Below the pieces are notes generated by a model. The model saw only the letters and a program-made list of their open reading frames with translations, did not search any database and had not been told where the DNA came from. Shown piece after piece: positions 1-6,119 of a DNA stretch of 6,792 nt. Position numbers and translations under genes: made by a program. The stretch comes from an uncultured Bacillaceae bacterium (GTDB taxonomy: Bacteria > Bacillota > Bacilli > Bacillales > Caldibacillaceae), in the NCBI GenBank assembly GCA_937951955.1, contig CALGAD010000010.1, positions 1 to 6,792 on the forward strand, read 5' to 3'. How positions within the stretch are numbered: the first letter of the stretch is position 1; each line of letters starts with the position of its first letter.

Positions 1-1022
1 GTCCTTCCATCGGTGCCAAAGAAGGTTCAATTCCAGTTTATGGCCCGCATTCATGCCAGCTAAACGACCGGTAACAAGAGCAGATGTAATATTGAACCCT
101 CCTGTATAACCATGAATGTCTAAGATCTCACCAGAAAAATAAAGACCGGACATTTTTTTCGATGCCATGGTTTTTGGTTCAATTTCTTTAATTGAAACGC
201 CTCCTCCTGTAACAAAGGCTTTTTCAATTGGTAAGGATCCATTGACTGAAAACCGAAAATCCTTGATGAAATGTGCCAAGGTTCTAAATTTCTCTTTCGC
301 AATTGAATTCATCGAACGGTTTTCTTCAATACCGGCTTTTTCCATAAGGAAAAGTAGTAAACGTTCAGGAACAAATCCTTTTAAAGCATTTTTGCAGCTT
401 TTTTCGGTTCCTCTTTCACTTTTTTTAACATTTGTTGAAATAACATGTCTTCATTCTGATCAGGTAAGGCATCAATCTTCATCGTTACTCGTTTAGAAAT
501 TCCCTTTTTAAGCTCTTTTACGACAAATTGACTGCAACGTAATACAGCAGGTCCCGAAATTCCAAAATGGGTAAAAATCATATCCATCCTATGAGTGATG
601 ATTGATTTTCCTTTATGATTTAGTACAGATAATGAAATGTCTCGTAATGAAAGACCTTGTAATATTCTCTCTTGAATAAACGTTTCATCAGATGTTAATG
701 GAACTTCTGTTGGATATAGATCGGTTATCGTATGACCGGCCTTTTTAGCCCAAGGATAACCATCACCAGTAGATCCTGTATGGGGTACAGATTTTCCACC
801 GACTGCAATAACAACGTCCTTAGCCTCAATCGTTTCACCCGTTTTTAATATTACTTTTTTGACTCGACCATCCTCATAATGTAATTCTTCTACAGGACAA
901 TTGGGTTTAATTGTTACATGTAATTCCTTTAATCGGTTGAGTAAGGCATTGACAACGGATTGTGCATTATTCGATACTGGAAACATTCTTCCATGATCTT
1001 CTTCTTTTAATGGAACACCTTG
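1..1022 (-). pseudogene. Broken HI0933/BaiN/YtfP-family FAD-dependent oxidoreductase: 5' truncated and frameshifted
   Basis: Family members are flavoproteins of about 400-420 residues that bind FAD and probably NAD(P)H; the substrate is not known for the Bacillus YtfP type. On the minus strand the reading runs from about 1022 with GVPLKEEDHGRMFPVSNNAQ, then the family block VIAVGGKSVPHTGSTGDGY, and reaches a stop at 383-381. If one A is added to the five-A run (plus-strand T run 389-393) the frame continues KNALKGFVPERLL, then VTGGGVSIKEIEPKTM and the C-terminal FAD-site block GEILDIHGYTGGFNITSA, and stays open to base 1. About 100 N-terminal residues, including the dinucleotide-binding GxGxxG segment, are absent: upstream of 1022 the frame becomes unrelated AT-rich sequence and stops at 1058-1056. 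The gene should end within about ten codons of GRLAG (near base 60), but no in-frame stop appears, so its 3' end is also unclear. The missing N-terminus makes loss of function very likely. Family assignment is by recalled motifs. Confidence 0.85.
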
Positions 1023-1057
1023 AAAACGAATAAAAACATATAAATAAAAAGTACTTT

Positions 1058-1094
1058 AGAAGCATTCCATTGTGTATTGGATGCTTCTTTTTTT
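1058..1094 (+). terminator. Rho-independent terminator with no matching upstream gene
   Basis: The arms AGAAGCATTCCA (1058-1069) and TGGATGCTTCT (1078-1088) pair along 11 positions with one bulged T. A run of seven T (1088-1094) follows on the plus strand. The only gene to its left is antisense and truncated, so this looks like the end of a plus-strand gene whose body is gone. It would also shield the downstream promoter from read-through from the left. Confidence 0.7.
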
Positions 1095-1341
1095 GTCCGA
1101 AAATAATCTAACTGTAGCAGATTATTACAAAGTTTGCCGTGATATAAATCAATTTACAAAAACTTTTCAAAAAATGATTCATTCCTACTATATAAAGGAT
1201 ATCAAGTAATATAAAAAAGAAATTCCTGTCTTCATTTCCGACTATCCACTTATTTTTCTCTAATGCAAAAGATTCCCCTTAGCAAAAATTTGCAGATTTT
1301 TTAGGAAAAAGGTGGCATTTTTCTGCTTCTTGCAGCAACTG
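1095..1341. other. AT-rich intergenic region with no gene
   Basis: This stretch lies between the orphan terminator and the promoter of the cpaB remnant. Only very short open frames occur, for example 11-13 codon frames from ATGs near 1174 and 1264, none with a ribosome binding site. The one clear structure is the inverted repeat at 1102-1126. A small near-palindrome, GCAAAAATTTGC, lies at 1282-1293. I see no RNA gene or mobile-element end. Confidence 0.6.
1102..1126. repeat. Perfect 8-bp inverted repeat
   Basis: AATAATCT (1102-1109) and AGATTATT (1119-1126) are exact reverse complements separated by 9 bases. It sits 8 bp after the T run of the orphan terminator and about 220 bp upstream of the promoter. 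It could be an operator-like site or a weak hairpin. No T run follows, so it is not a terminator. Confidence 0.5.
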
Positions 1342-1349
1342 TTGACAAA

Positions 1350-1378
1350 TTGACATATTTACAAAATATGATTATACA
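1350..1378 (+). promoter_or_regulatory. Promoter upstream of the cpaB remnant and VWA gene
   Basis: A consensus -35 TTGACA (1350-1355) is followed after 17 bp by TATACA (1373-1378), matching the SigA -10 in four of six positions including TATA. A second TTGACA lies at 1342-1347; its partner could be TATGAT at 1367-1372, with a 19-bp spacer. The expected start of transcription is near 1385, giving a short leader before the RBS at 1404-1412. This is the only convincing promoter seen before the VWA gene, so it probably drives at least the remnant and that gene. Confidence 0.6.
1354..1370. promoter_or_regulatory. Dyad operator candidate inside the promoter spacer
   Basis: CATATTT (1354-1360) and AAATATG (1364-1370) are perfect inverted repeats around the centre ACA. 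The dyad begins in the last two bases of the -35 and ends two bases before the -10, so a bound dimer would occlude RNA polymerase. No regulator gene is in the window and I do not recognise the site as belonging to a named regulator. Confidence 0.45.
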
Positions 1379-1403
1379 TTAAATATCAAAGGAACATCGG
1401 ATG

Positions 1404-1412
1404 AAAAGGGTG
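1404..1412 (+). promoter_or_regulatory. Ribosome binding site that decides the TTG start of the cpaB remnant
   Basis: AAAGGGTGG lies nine bases before the TTG at 1422, where the conserved MLESKR-type N-terminus begins. An ATG at 1401 in the same frame overlaps this site and has a weaker AAAGGAA (1388-1394) upstream. I prefer TTG because it gives the usual N-terminus of the family. Confidence 0.5.
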
Positions 1413-1421
1413 GAATTAAAT

Positions 1422-1522
1422 TTGCTAGAGTCGAAAAGGAAAGCAATCATTTTTCTAGTTATTGCATTTATTCTAGCAGCAAAATTTCAGAGCTGATTTC
1501 ACAGATCGGCGGTGGCAGTTAA
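1422..1522 (+). pseudogene. cpaB: cpaB/rcpC-type Flp pilus assembly remnant with large internal deletion
   Basis: CpaB is a membrane-anchored SAF-domain protein of roughly 200-300 residues needed for Tad/Flp pilus assembly. From TTG 1422 the reading is MLESKRKAIIFLVIAFILAA, a positively charged start plus one membrane helix, which I recognise as the N-terminus of Bacillus CpaB-like proteins. It then meets a stop at 1494-1496 after KFQS. In another frame the bases from 1484 read ISELISQIGGGS and stop at 1520-1522, which looks like the C-terminal tail of the same protein. The simplest reading is a deletion joining codon 20 to the last dozen codons near 1482, removing the whole SAF region and the frame. 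The promoter and RBS remain, and the VWA gene begins 34 bp later. Alternative: an independent small membrane peptide, which I consider less likely. Confidence 0.6.
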
Positions 1523-1556
1523 TCAAATCTAACCTTTCAACAGAAGGAGTTATCCT

Positions 1557-2957
1557 ATGGCAAAAAAACTTACCATCGCAGTACTATTTTTCCTAGTAGC
1601 ACTTTTACTAATTGGTTGTAATGATGATGAGAAGGATAAAGAAAGTCAAAAAGAATTGGATTCGGCCAGCGAGGCAATCGAAACGGAAGATGTCAAGGAG
1701 GAAGAGACTGAGAAGGTGGAGGAAGAAGTTGCCGCCTCTTCCCTTCTCCTTCACGCACCAGCAATTCCAACAACGATTGATGAAATGGCCAACCAATTGC
1801 CAGGACTATTCGCAGGAGCAGACAATATTTATGATTATGCCGATGAGATTAAGCAGGAATTTGATAAAGTTGGCCCCTTACCGGAAAATCCAACAGATGA
1901 AGAGTACGATCAATATTTACGTTATATATATTCTCTTGTAGCTGAAGACTATCCTAATCCAGAGGATGTAATAAAACAGTGGCAGTTTGCTTCCTTTGGA
2001 AATCCTGATTTGCCGGACAGCCGCTATCATTTTAAGCCAAACTATAATATTGAAATTCTCTTAGATGCAAGCGGCAGCATGGCCAATTATGCCGGCAGCA
2101 GAACGAGGATGGAGATTGCAAAGGAAGCAATTTTACAGTTTGTCCAAAAAGTGCCGAAGGAAGCAAATGTCTCTCTAAGAGTGTATGGCCATGAAGGAAC
2201 AGGTGCGGATCGTGATAAGGAGCTATCTTGTTCGACGATTGAACAGGTATACGGATTTGCTCCTTATGACGAAGAGAAATTTAAAAATGCATTAAGCGAG
2301 TTCGAACCTGCCGGCTGGACCCCGTTAGCAGGTGCATTATCAGCGGCAAAAGAGTCGATGGCATCCTTCCATACGGATGACTATACGAATTTGATTTATG
2401 TTGTCAGCGATGGCATCGAAACATGTGACGGAGATCCGGTTGCCGTTGCGGAAGAACTGTCCCAATCGGATATCCAGCCAATTATAAACATTATTGGTTT
2501 CCAAACGGATCAGGAAGCGCAAAAACAGCTGCAGGAGATAGCTAGAGTTGCAGACGGAATCTATGCCACGGCAAACAATCAGGAGGAATTGCAAGCAGAA
2601 TTTAAGCGGGCTGAGGAAGTGCTGGAGGCATGGGAAAAATGGAAAAGAGATGCATTGAAAGACGTAAAAGCGGGACAAGTCGATGCTTCCTTTGATATTA
2701 TAGCCATTCATAATAAATGGAGCTCGATTACGAGAAGAACAATGAACAATATGTGGCGATTGATAAATCAATTAGACGAACTAGAGTTTATTACTTTTGA
2801 GCAGAAGATGGAATTGGATGCTCGCAGGAAAGAAATCAAGGATGATATTGAAGAGTTAGTACGTGAATTAAGGAAAAATCTTGAACAAATGAAAGCAGAA
2901 AGCTTTGAAGAAGCACAGCAGCAGATTGAGAAGATTTTTCAAGAGCAAAACAGCTAG
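1557..2957 (+). CDS. VWA-domain lipoprotein, probable surface component of the Tad locus
   Basis: A 466-residue protein with RBS AGAAGGAG (1542-1549) seven bases before ATG. Residues 1-20 form a lipoprotein signal peptide with lipobox LLIGC, so Cys21 should be lipidated and the protein held on the outer face of the membrane. Residues 22-58 are an acidic, Glu-rich linker. A helical region (about 70-150) precedes a von Willebrand factor A domain (about 163-350) whose metal-ion-dependent adhesion site is complete: DASGS at 170-174, Thr255 in GWTPL and Asp285 in VVSDG. Cys225 (ELSCST) and Cys290 (ETCDGD) are the only mature cysteines besides Cys21 and could form a disulfide. Residues 350-466 are charged, helical and likely coiled coil. 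VWA domains bind protein ligands through a divalent cation. Its position next to a cpaB remnant and before tadE/tadG-like genes suggests a role in pilus or surface assembly, which is inference. The frame is intact. Confidence 0.88.
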   Translation: MAKKLTIAVLFFLVALLLIGCNDDEKDKESQKELDSASEAIETEDVKEEETEKVEEEVAASSLLLHAPAIPTTIDEMANQLPGLFAGADNIYDYADEIKQEFDKVGPLPENPTDEEYDQYLRYIYSLVAEDYPNPEDVIKQWQFASFGNPDLPDSRYHFKPNYNIEILLDASGSMANYAGSRTRMEIAKEAILQFVQKVPKEANVSLRVYGHEGTGADRDKELSCSTIEQVYGFAPYDEEKFKNALSEFEPAGWTPLAGALSAAKESMASFHTDDYTNLIYVVSDGIETCDGDPVAVAEELSQSDIQPIINIIGFQTDQEAQKQLQEIARVADGIYATANNQEELQAEFKRAEEVLEAWEKWKRDALKDVKAGQVDASFDIIAIHNKWSSITRRTMNNMWRLINQLDELEFITFEQKMELDARRKEIKDDIEELVRELRKNLEQMKAESFEEAQQQIEKIFQEQNS

Positions 2958-2962
2958 AAAAC

Positions 2963-2987
2963 AGGGGGATTTTTCCCCTTTTCTTTC
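2963..2987 (+). terminator. Short terminator after the VWA gene
   Basis: AGGGGGA (2963-2969) pairs with TCCCCTT (2974-2980), including one G-U pair, around a TTTT loop and is followed by TTCTTT. The stem is short and the U tract is broken by a C, so it may be only partly effective. It begins five bases after the stop codon. Confidence 0.5.
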
Positions 2988-3006
2988 ATAATAATTCGTC
3001 ATTTGT

Positions 3007-3011
3007 AGGAG
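3007..3011 (+). promoter_or_regulatory. Ribosome binding site that fixes the membrane-protein start at 3018
   Basis: AGGAG lies six bases before ATG 3018. The later ATG at 3041, which opens the long uninterrupted frame, has no purine-rich site before it (CCGTTGCAATTTGC). The sequence therefore favours 3018 as the ancestral start, in a frame that is lost at the A run 3056-3062. Confidence 0.6.
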
Positions 3012-3017
3012 ATGAAA

Positions 3018-3748
3018 ATGAGAAAACCGTTGCAATTTGCATGGGAAGTCTATACAAAAAAATTGAAAAAGTATTGCTACTAATGCTTTTCACTACGTTA
3101 CCCCTTTTAATTTTGCACAACTTTATAACAAACTACATATATGTTGTTACTCCAGTTACCTTTGGGGCATCCGTTGGCGATATTTATTACGGTTTAATAA
3201 CCATTCTGCTATTTATTTATGGCCAGGTCCCTTATATCCGGTTTTTATATGCGGAATATAAAGGAGGGGAAGCCTCCTTCCGAGATGCTATCTATCATTT
3301 TCTTGTCAATGGTTTCACCGTATTTGTGTTTGCATGCATCGTTTCCATCTTAACGTCAATCGGGTTCATTCTGCTAATACTTCCGGGAATACTCTTCCTT
3401 TCTATCCTTTTTCCTATCCCGTATGTTGCCATTTTTGAAGAAAAATCTGTCTGGAAATCTTGGAAGGATGGCTGGAATATCGGGAAAAGACATTTTTGGA
3501 AAATAGCAATTTTATTAACGTTGACAGGATTGCTAGAATTCCTGCTCGGTATATATGTCACCGTTCAATTATTTAATATTACACCTTCCTATGCTGCCCA
3601 AATTATTACCCAAATTGTGATTAACATAATTATTTATCCATTTATCGTCTTTTTGATGACGGCGTTTACGATTAAATGGAGAGAGGCACTAACAATTCTG
3701 TCTGTAGAAGAAGAAAGAGGCAAAAATGCAGAACCATTATCGTCTTAG
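3018..3748 (+). CDS. YciC-like polytopic membrane protein with a frameshift after codon 13
   Basis: The long frame (ATG 3041, 235 residues) encodes a membrane protein with about six hydrophobic segments: near residues 11-35, 48-70, 88-110, 111-135, 152-175 and 188-212. A central block, LILPGILFLSILFPIPYVAIFEE as positions 111-133, and the following WKSWKDGWNIGKRHFWKI are typical of YciC/UPF0259-like and related integral membrane families of unknown function. From the well-spaced RBS and ATG 3018 the reading is MRKPLQFAWEVYTK, a plausible family N-terminus, but it stops at 3081-3083. Adding one A to the seven-A run 3056-3062 joins it smoothly to IEKVLLLM and gives 243 residues. This is either a mutation, a sequencing error in the run, or slippage; translation from 3041 alone would lack an RBS. 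The C-terminus ends with a short charged tail. It follows the VWA gene by 60 bp and precedes the Trp-repeat gene by 38 bp. Confidence 0.7.
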
Positions 3749-3876
3749 AATAATGAAATAAATTTTGATTATAGAGTGGTTTAAAAATGTTTAAATGGTT
3801 GAGAAGATTATTCATCGTTCTTGCAATTGTGTATTTAACCTTCCAGCCTTTTTTGCCAGTTGCTTTAGCCGTAAGC

Positions 3877-4068
3877 CCATGGCAAGGCAATCCTTGAACA
3901 GGTAACCCTTGGGACGGATCTGACTTAACTTGGCAGGGACAGCCATGGCAAGGGAACCCTTGGAATGGAAATCCGTGGAATGGACAAAATTGGAGCGGGG
4001 AAGGTACGAGTGAGAGTCCTTGGGATGGAGATAGCTGGGACGGCAGCAGCTGGTATGGGAATTATTGG
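3877..4068 (+). repeat. Pentapeptide-period tryptophan repeat (15-bp coding unit)
   Basis: In the 3787 frame, codons 31-94 encode units such as NPWNG, QPWQG, SPWDG and SSWYG, with Trp every five codons in two phases (32-37-42, then 49 to 94, with one gap at 74). The unit is 15 bp. The TGA at 3895-3897 falls on a Trp position of this lattice. Confidence 0.75.
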
Positions 4069-4104
4069 TCGATGCCAGGCTTTTATGGAAACTATTGGAA
4101 TTTG

Positions 4105-4329
4105 CCAGGGTTTTCTGGGAATCAGTTTGCAGGCACTCCGTGGGGAATGCCAGGTTTTTCTTATCATAACTTTTCCGGCAACCCTTGGCTAGCCCCTGGA
4201 TTTTTAGGAAATCAATTTGCTGGTGCACCTTGGCTAGCTCCTGGTTTTCAAGGTAATCAATTTGCTGGTGCTCCCTGGATGCATCCAGGATTTAATGGCA
4301 ATGCATTTCCAGGAATGCCGTGGATGTAT
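4105..4329 (+). repeat. Five tandem 45-bp repeats encoding 15-residue PGFxGNQFAGxPW units
   Basis: Units start at 4105, 4150, 4195, 4240 and 4285 without spacers. They read PGFSGNQFAGTPWGM, PGFSYHNFSGNPWLA, PGFLGNQFAGAPWLA, PGFQGNQFAGAPWMH and PGFNGNAFPGMPWMY. Units 3 and 4 are closest at the DNA level. A shorter ten-residue relative, PGFYGNYWNL, precedes them at 4075-4104. Confidence 0.85.
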
Positions 4330-5182
4330 TATGCAGGACTGTATGGACCATTTGGCTATGGCCCATTCGCATACGGGAATTTTTCCGGAAATGGAACGAA
4401 TGCGGATGTAACGATTCCGGATTTGCCGCTAGGTTATGATGTCGGAAAATATATATTTGAAGATGTCATTATGGGGCAAGTTGATTATATTGGAAATGTC
4501 CTTGCCTATGAACAGGGACTAACCTCGAAAATGGATTATGGCGGCAGTTTTTACCGTAATCTGCTGCTGAATGGAATTCGGCTAGGAGTTAAAGACCAGA
4601 CCCTCTTTGAACTTGTCGACACCTATGATACTGTAAAATCAGGCTATGATAATTTCAAAACATGGAGAAATTTAAGAAGTTTAAGTGATACGGTTAGTAC
4701 CGGAGCCGGATATGCACAAGCTGCTTCTAATACAGCTACCATCGCTTCTGGAGGAGTTATAGGGGCGGTTTCCAAATTTAATCTTGCTGGAGCAGCCATA
4801 GGTACTGGGTTATCTGCTTTTGAAATGGGATGGAATGCGGCAAAAGCATATCAAGTATTTAACAGTGACGCGACTGGAGCAGAGAAAACCTCTGCAGTGG
4901 CAGATGTAACTGCAAGCTTGGGCAGCACACTGATGAATGGTGGTGCAGTGGCTGCGGCAATTCCTGGAGGCCAAGTAATTGGTGCAGGCATGGCTGCTGT
5001 TGGTGCAGGAATTTGGGTTGTATCGAAAGGCGTCAAGCTGTTCGCAGATAATTGGCAAGGCGGACTCTGGTCGACAACGAAACATATCGCGAAAAAAGCA
5101 GGAGAGAAAATTAAGAAAGGCTGGAATAAAGTTAAGAGCTTCTTTGGATTTTAACGACTAACAACAGAAAGGATGTTCATAC

Positions 5183-6007
5183 TTGTCAGTACATGATGCA
5201 ACTCTATTGCGGAAAATAAAAGAGCATAAACGGTGGATGGAAAAGTATACCATTCAAAGAGAAAGCTTGCGTTTGAACAGCTGGGATTTTTATCTCGTGT
5301 TTTATTCAAAATTTAATAGGCATGCGGGATTTGCAGTTTTTTCGCCACAAGAAGATGCACCGCAGGAATTTTATGAAAAGGCTTTTGACTTATTCCCGTT
5401 AATTGTAAATACCCGTTCAAAGATTAATACGTACGTTGCGGAGCGAACACGAATATCGATGGATATGTTTACGGGAATTGCTCACGTAGTAAATAAATTA
5501 AAGGCCAGCCTTCCATTAACAGCAGAAGAGCAGCAAATTTACGAAAAAATAGAAATGAACATTGAAAAGATTCTTCAATTCCAGAATGAACTAAAACAAC
5601 TAATGGCGGAATATAAGAAGAACTATATGCCGGTCCGCCAATATACGGAAGAAGATGTGATGAACCTGGTAGAAGTTTTAGCAGCATTTGACTATTACAT
5701 TTATAATCAAGCCATCTTAGATTACGAGAATACAGAACATTTAATGCTGGTAAAGGATCACTTGCATAATAATTCCCAGCTTCGGTCATTGATAACAAGA
5801 AAGGAAAACAACTATTTAAACTGGTTTACAAGCAAGGAACAAAAAGAGAAACTGGCAAAGAATATTGAATCAATCCGCCTCGTTGAAAAAGATAAACAAT
5901 ATGACAGGGAGGAACATATTAAAACTGCAAAGCAAGTAATTATCGAGGAGCAGCTGAAGGCAAATGAAGCGTTAAAGAAGGAATCCCGCTTTCCAGTATT
6001 TGTTTAA
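5183..6007 (+). CDS. Soluble, mostly helical protein of unknown function in the Tad-like cluster
   Basis: A 274-residue protein starting at TTG 5183, nine bases after AAAGGA (5168-5173); the nearby ATGs at 5174 and 5193 are in other frames. It lies 28 bp after the Trp-repeat gene and is followed directly by a strong terminator, so it is probably the last gene of that transcription unit. No signal peptide or membrane segment is visible, so it should be cytoplasmic. The composition is charged and helical. Residues about 115-147 (EEQQIYEKIEMNIEKI and on) and 200-268 (rich in K, E, N and Q) are likely coiled coils. Residues 30-55 hold an aromatic stretch, WDFYLVFYSKF, that may form a small folded core. 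I do not recognise a domain or catalytic motif. Because it is cytoplasmic and sits beside a secreted-type protein, a chaperone or partner role is possible but unsupported. The frame is intact. Confidence 0.82.
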   Translation: MSVHDATLLRKIKEHKRWMEKYTIQRESLRLNSWDFYLVFYSKFNRHAGFAVFSPQEDAPQEFYEKAFDLFPLIVNTRSKINTYVAERTRISMDMFTGIAHVVNKLKASLPLTAEEQQIYEKIEMNIEKILQFQNELKQLMAEYKKNYMPVRQYTEEDVMNLVEVLAAFDYYIYNQAILDYENTEHLMLVKDHLHNNSQLRSLITRKENNYLNWFTSKEQKEKLAKNIESIRLVEKDKQYDREEHIKTAKQVIIEEQLKANEALKKESRFPVFV

Positions 6008-6011
6008 GGCA

Positions 6012-6054
6012 GGGGAATCTGCTTTTTCAGGCAGATTCCTCAGCAAATTTTTTT
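6012..6054 (+). terminator. Strong rho-independent terminator after the helical protein gene
   Basis: GGGGAATCTGC (6012-6022) pairs with GCAGATTCCTC (6031-6041) over 11 bp with one G-U pair around an eight-base loop. Seven T (6048-6054) follow after six bases. It starts five bases after the TAA and splits the cluster, so the tadE-like gene needs read-through or its own promoter. Confidence 0.85.
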
Positions 6055-6084
6055 AAGATAATCGATTCCTTTAATTAGGTTTGT

Positions 6085-6092
6085 AAGAGGTG
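6085..6092 (+). promoter_or_regulatory. Ribosome binding site pointing to ATG 6099 for the tadE-like gene
   Basis: AAGAGGTG lies six bases before ATG 6099, an ideal layout. The ATG is in frame with the TadE coding sequence but is followed after five codons by TAG (6114-6116). A possible -10, GATAAT, lies at 6057-6062 just after the terminator, but I see no good -35 at the right distance. Confidence 0.5.
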
Positions 6093-6119
6093 CGTCGAAT
6101 GGAATTTATAAAATAGTGC

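Larger units (their letters stand above)
3787..5154 (+). pseudogene. Secreted Trp/Gly/Asn-rich repeat protein with glycine-zipper-like C-terminal half, interrupted by TGA
   Basis: From ATG 3787 the frame reads a signal peptide (MFKWLRR, hydrophobic 8-25, cleavage likely after ALA at 26-28), then SPWQGNP and a TGA at 3895-3897 (codon 37), then stays open to 5154. Read through, it is 455 residues. Residues 32-94 have a tryptophan every five residues (32, 42, 49, 54, 59, 64, 69, 79, 84, 89, 94), and codon 37 fits that spacing, so TGA almost certainly replaced TGG. Residues 107-181 are five 15-residue repeats of the PGFxGNQFAGxPW type. Residues about 205-315 are mixed polar. Residues about 318-349 and 376-413 are Gly/Ala-rich and hydrophobic, with spaced glycines as in glycine zippers. 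Residues 432-455 are a cationic amphipathic tail (KKAGEKIKKGWNKVKSFFGF). Translation could restart at ATG 4072 (codon 96), but without a signal peptide or good RBS. I do not recognise the family. An adhesin or membrane-inserting protein linked to the Tad machine is inference. The RBS at 3774-3780 (GAGTGGT) is weak. Confidence 0.72.

Noticed and set aside
1..66. A plus-strand gene end, reading PSIGAKEGSIPVYGP before a stop
   Set aside because: Too short to assign, and the minus-strand flavoprotein frame is open through the same bases; it cannot be decided without flanking sequence.
1282..1300. A ComK-type AT box (AAAA-N5-TTTT)
   Set aside because: Only one loose match occurs in very AT-rich DNA, without the paired box that ComK sites need.
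1401..1496. A 31-codon small membrane protein gene
   Set aside because: Its N-terminal half matches what I know of CpaB starts and a second frame just after it reads a CpaB-like tail, so a remnant is the simpler explanation.
2340..2771. Long antisense open frame opposite the VWA gene
   Set aside because: It lies fully within the MIDAS-containing coding sequence, has no RBS or domain-like content, and reads as a shadow.
3812..4228. Antisense open frame opposite the Trp-repeat region
   Set aside because: It arises from the repetitive Gly/Asn/Trp codons on the plus strand; no RBS or plausible protein composition.
4105..4329. CRISPR-like array
   Set aside because: The 45-bp units abut without spacers, stay in one reading frame and encode a regular peptide repeat.
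4072..5154. Taking ATG 4072 as the natural start of the repeat protein
   Set aside because: It has no good RBS, lacks a signal peptide, and would ignore a signal peptide and an in-phase tryptophan lattice upstream in the same frame.
3787..5154. A genetic code in which TGA means Trp
   Set aside because: TGA serves as a normal stop for tadE, all other Trp codons in the window are TGG, and the surroundings look like Bacillaceae, not mollicutes.
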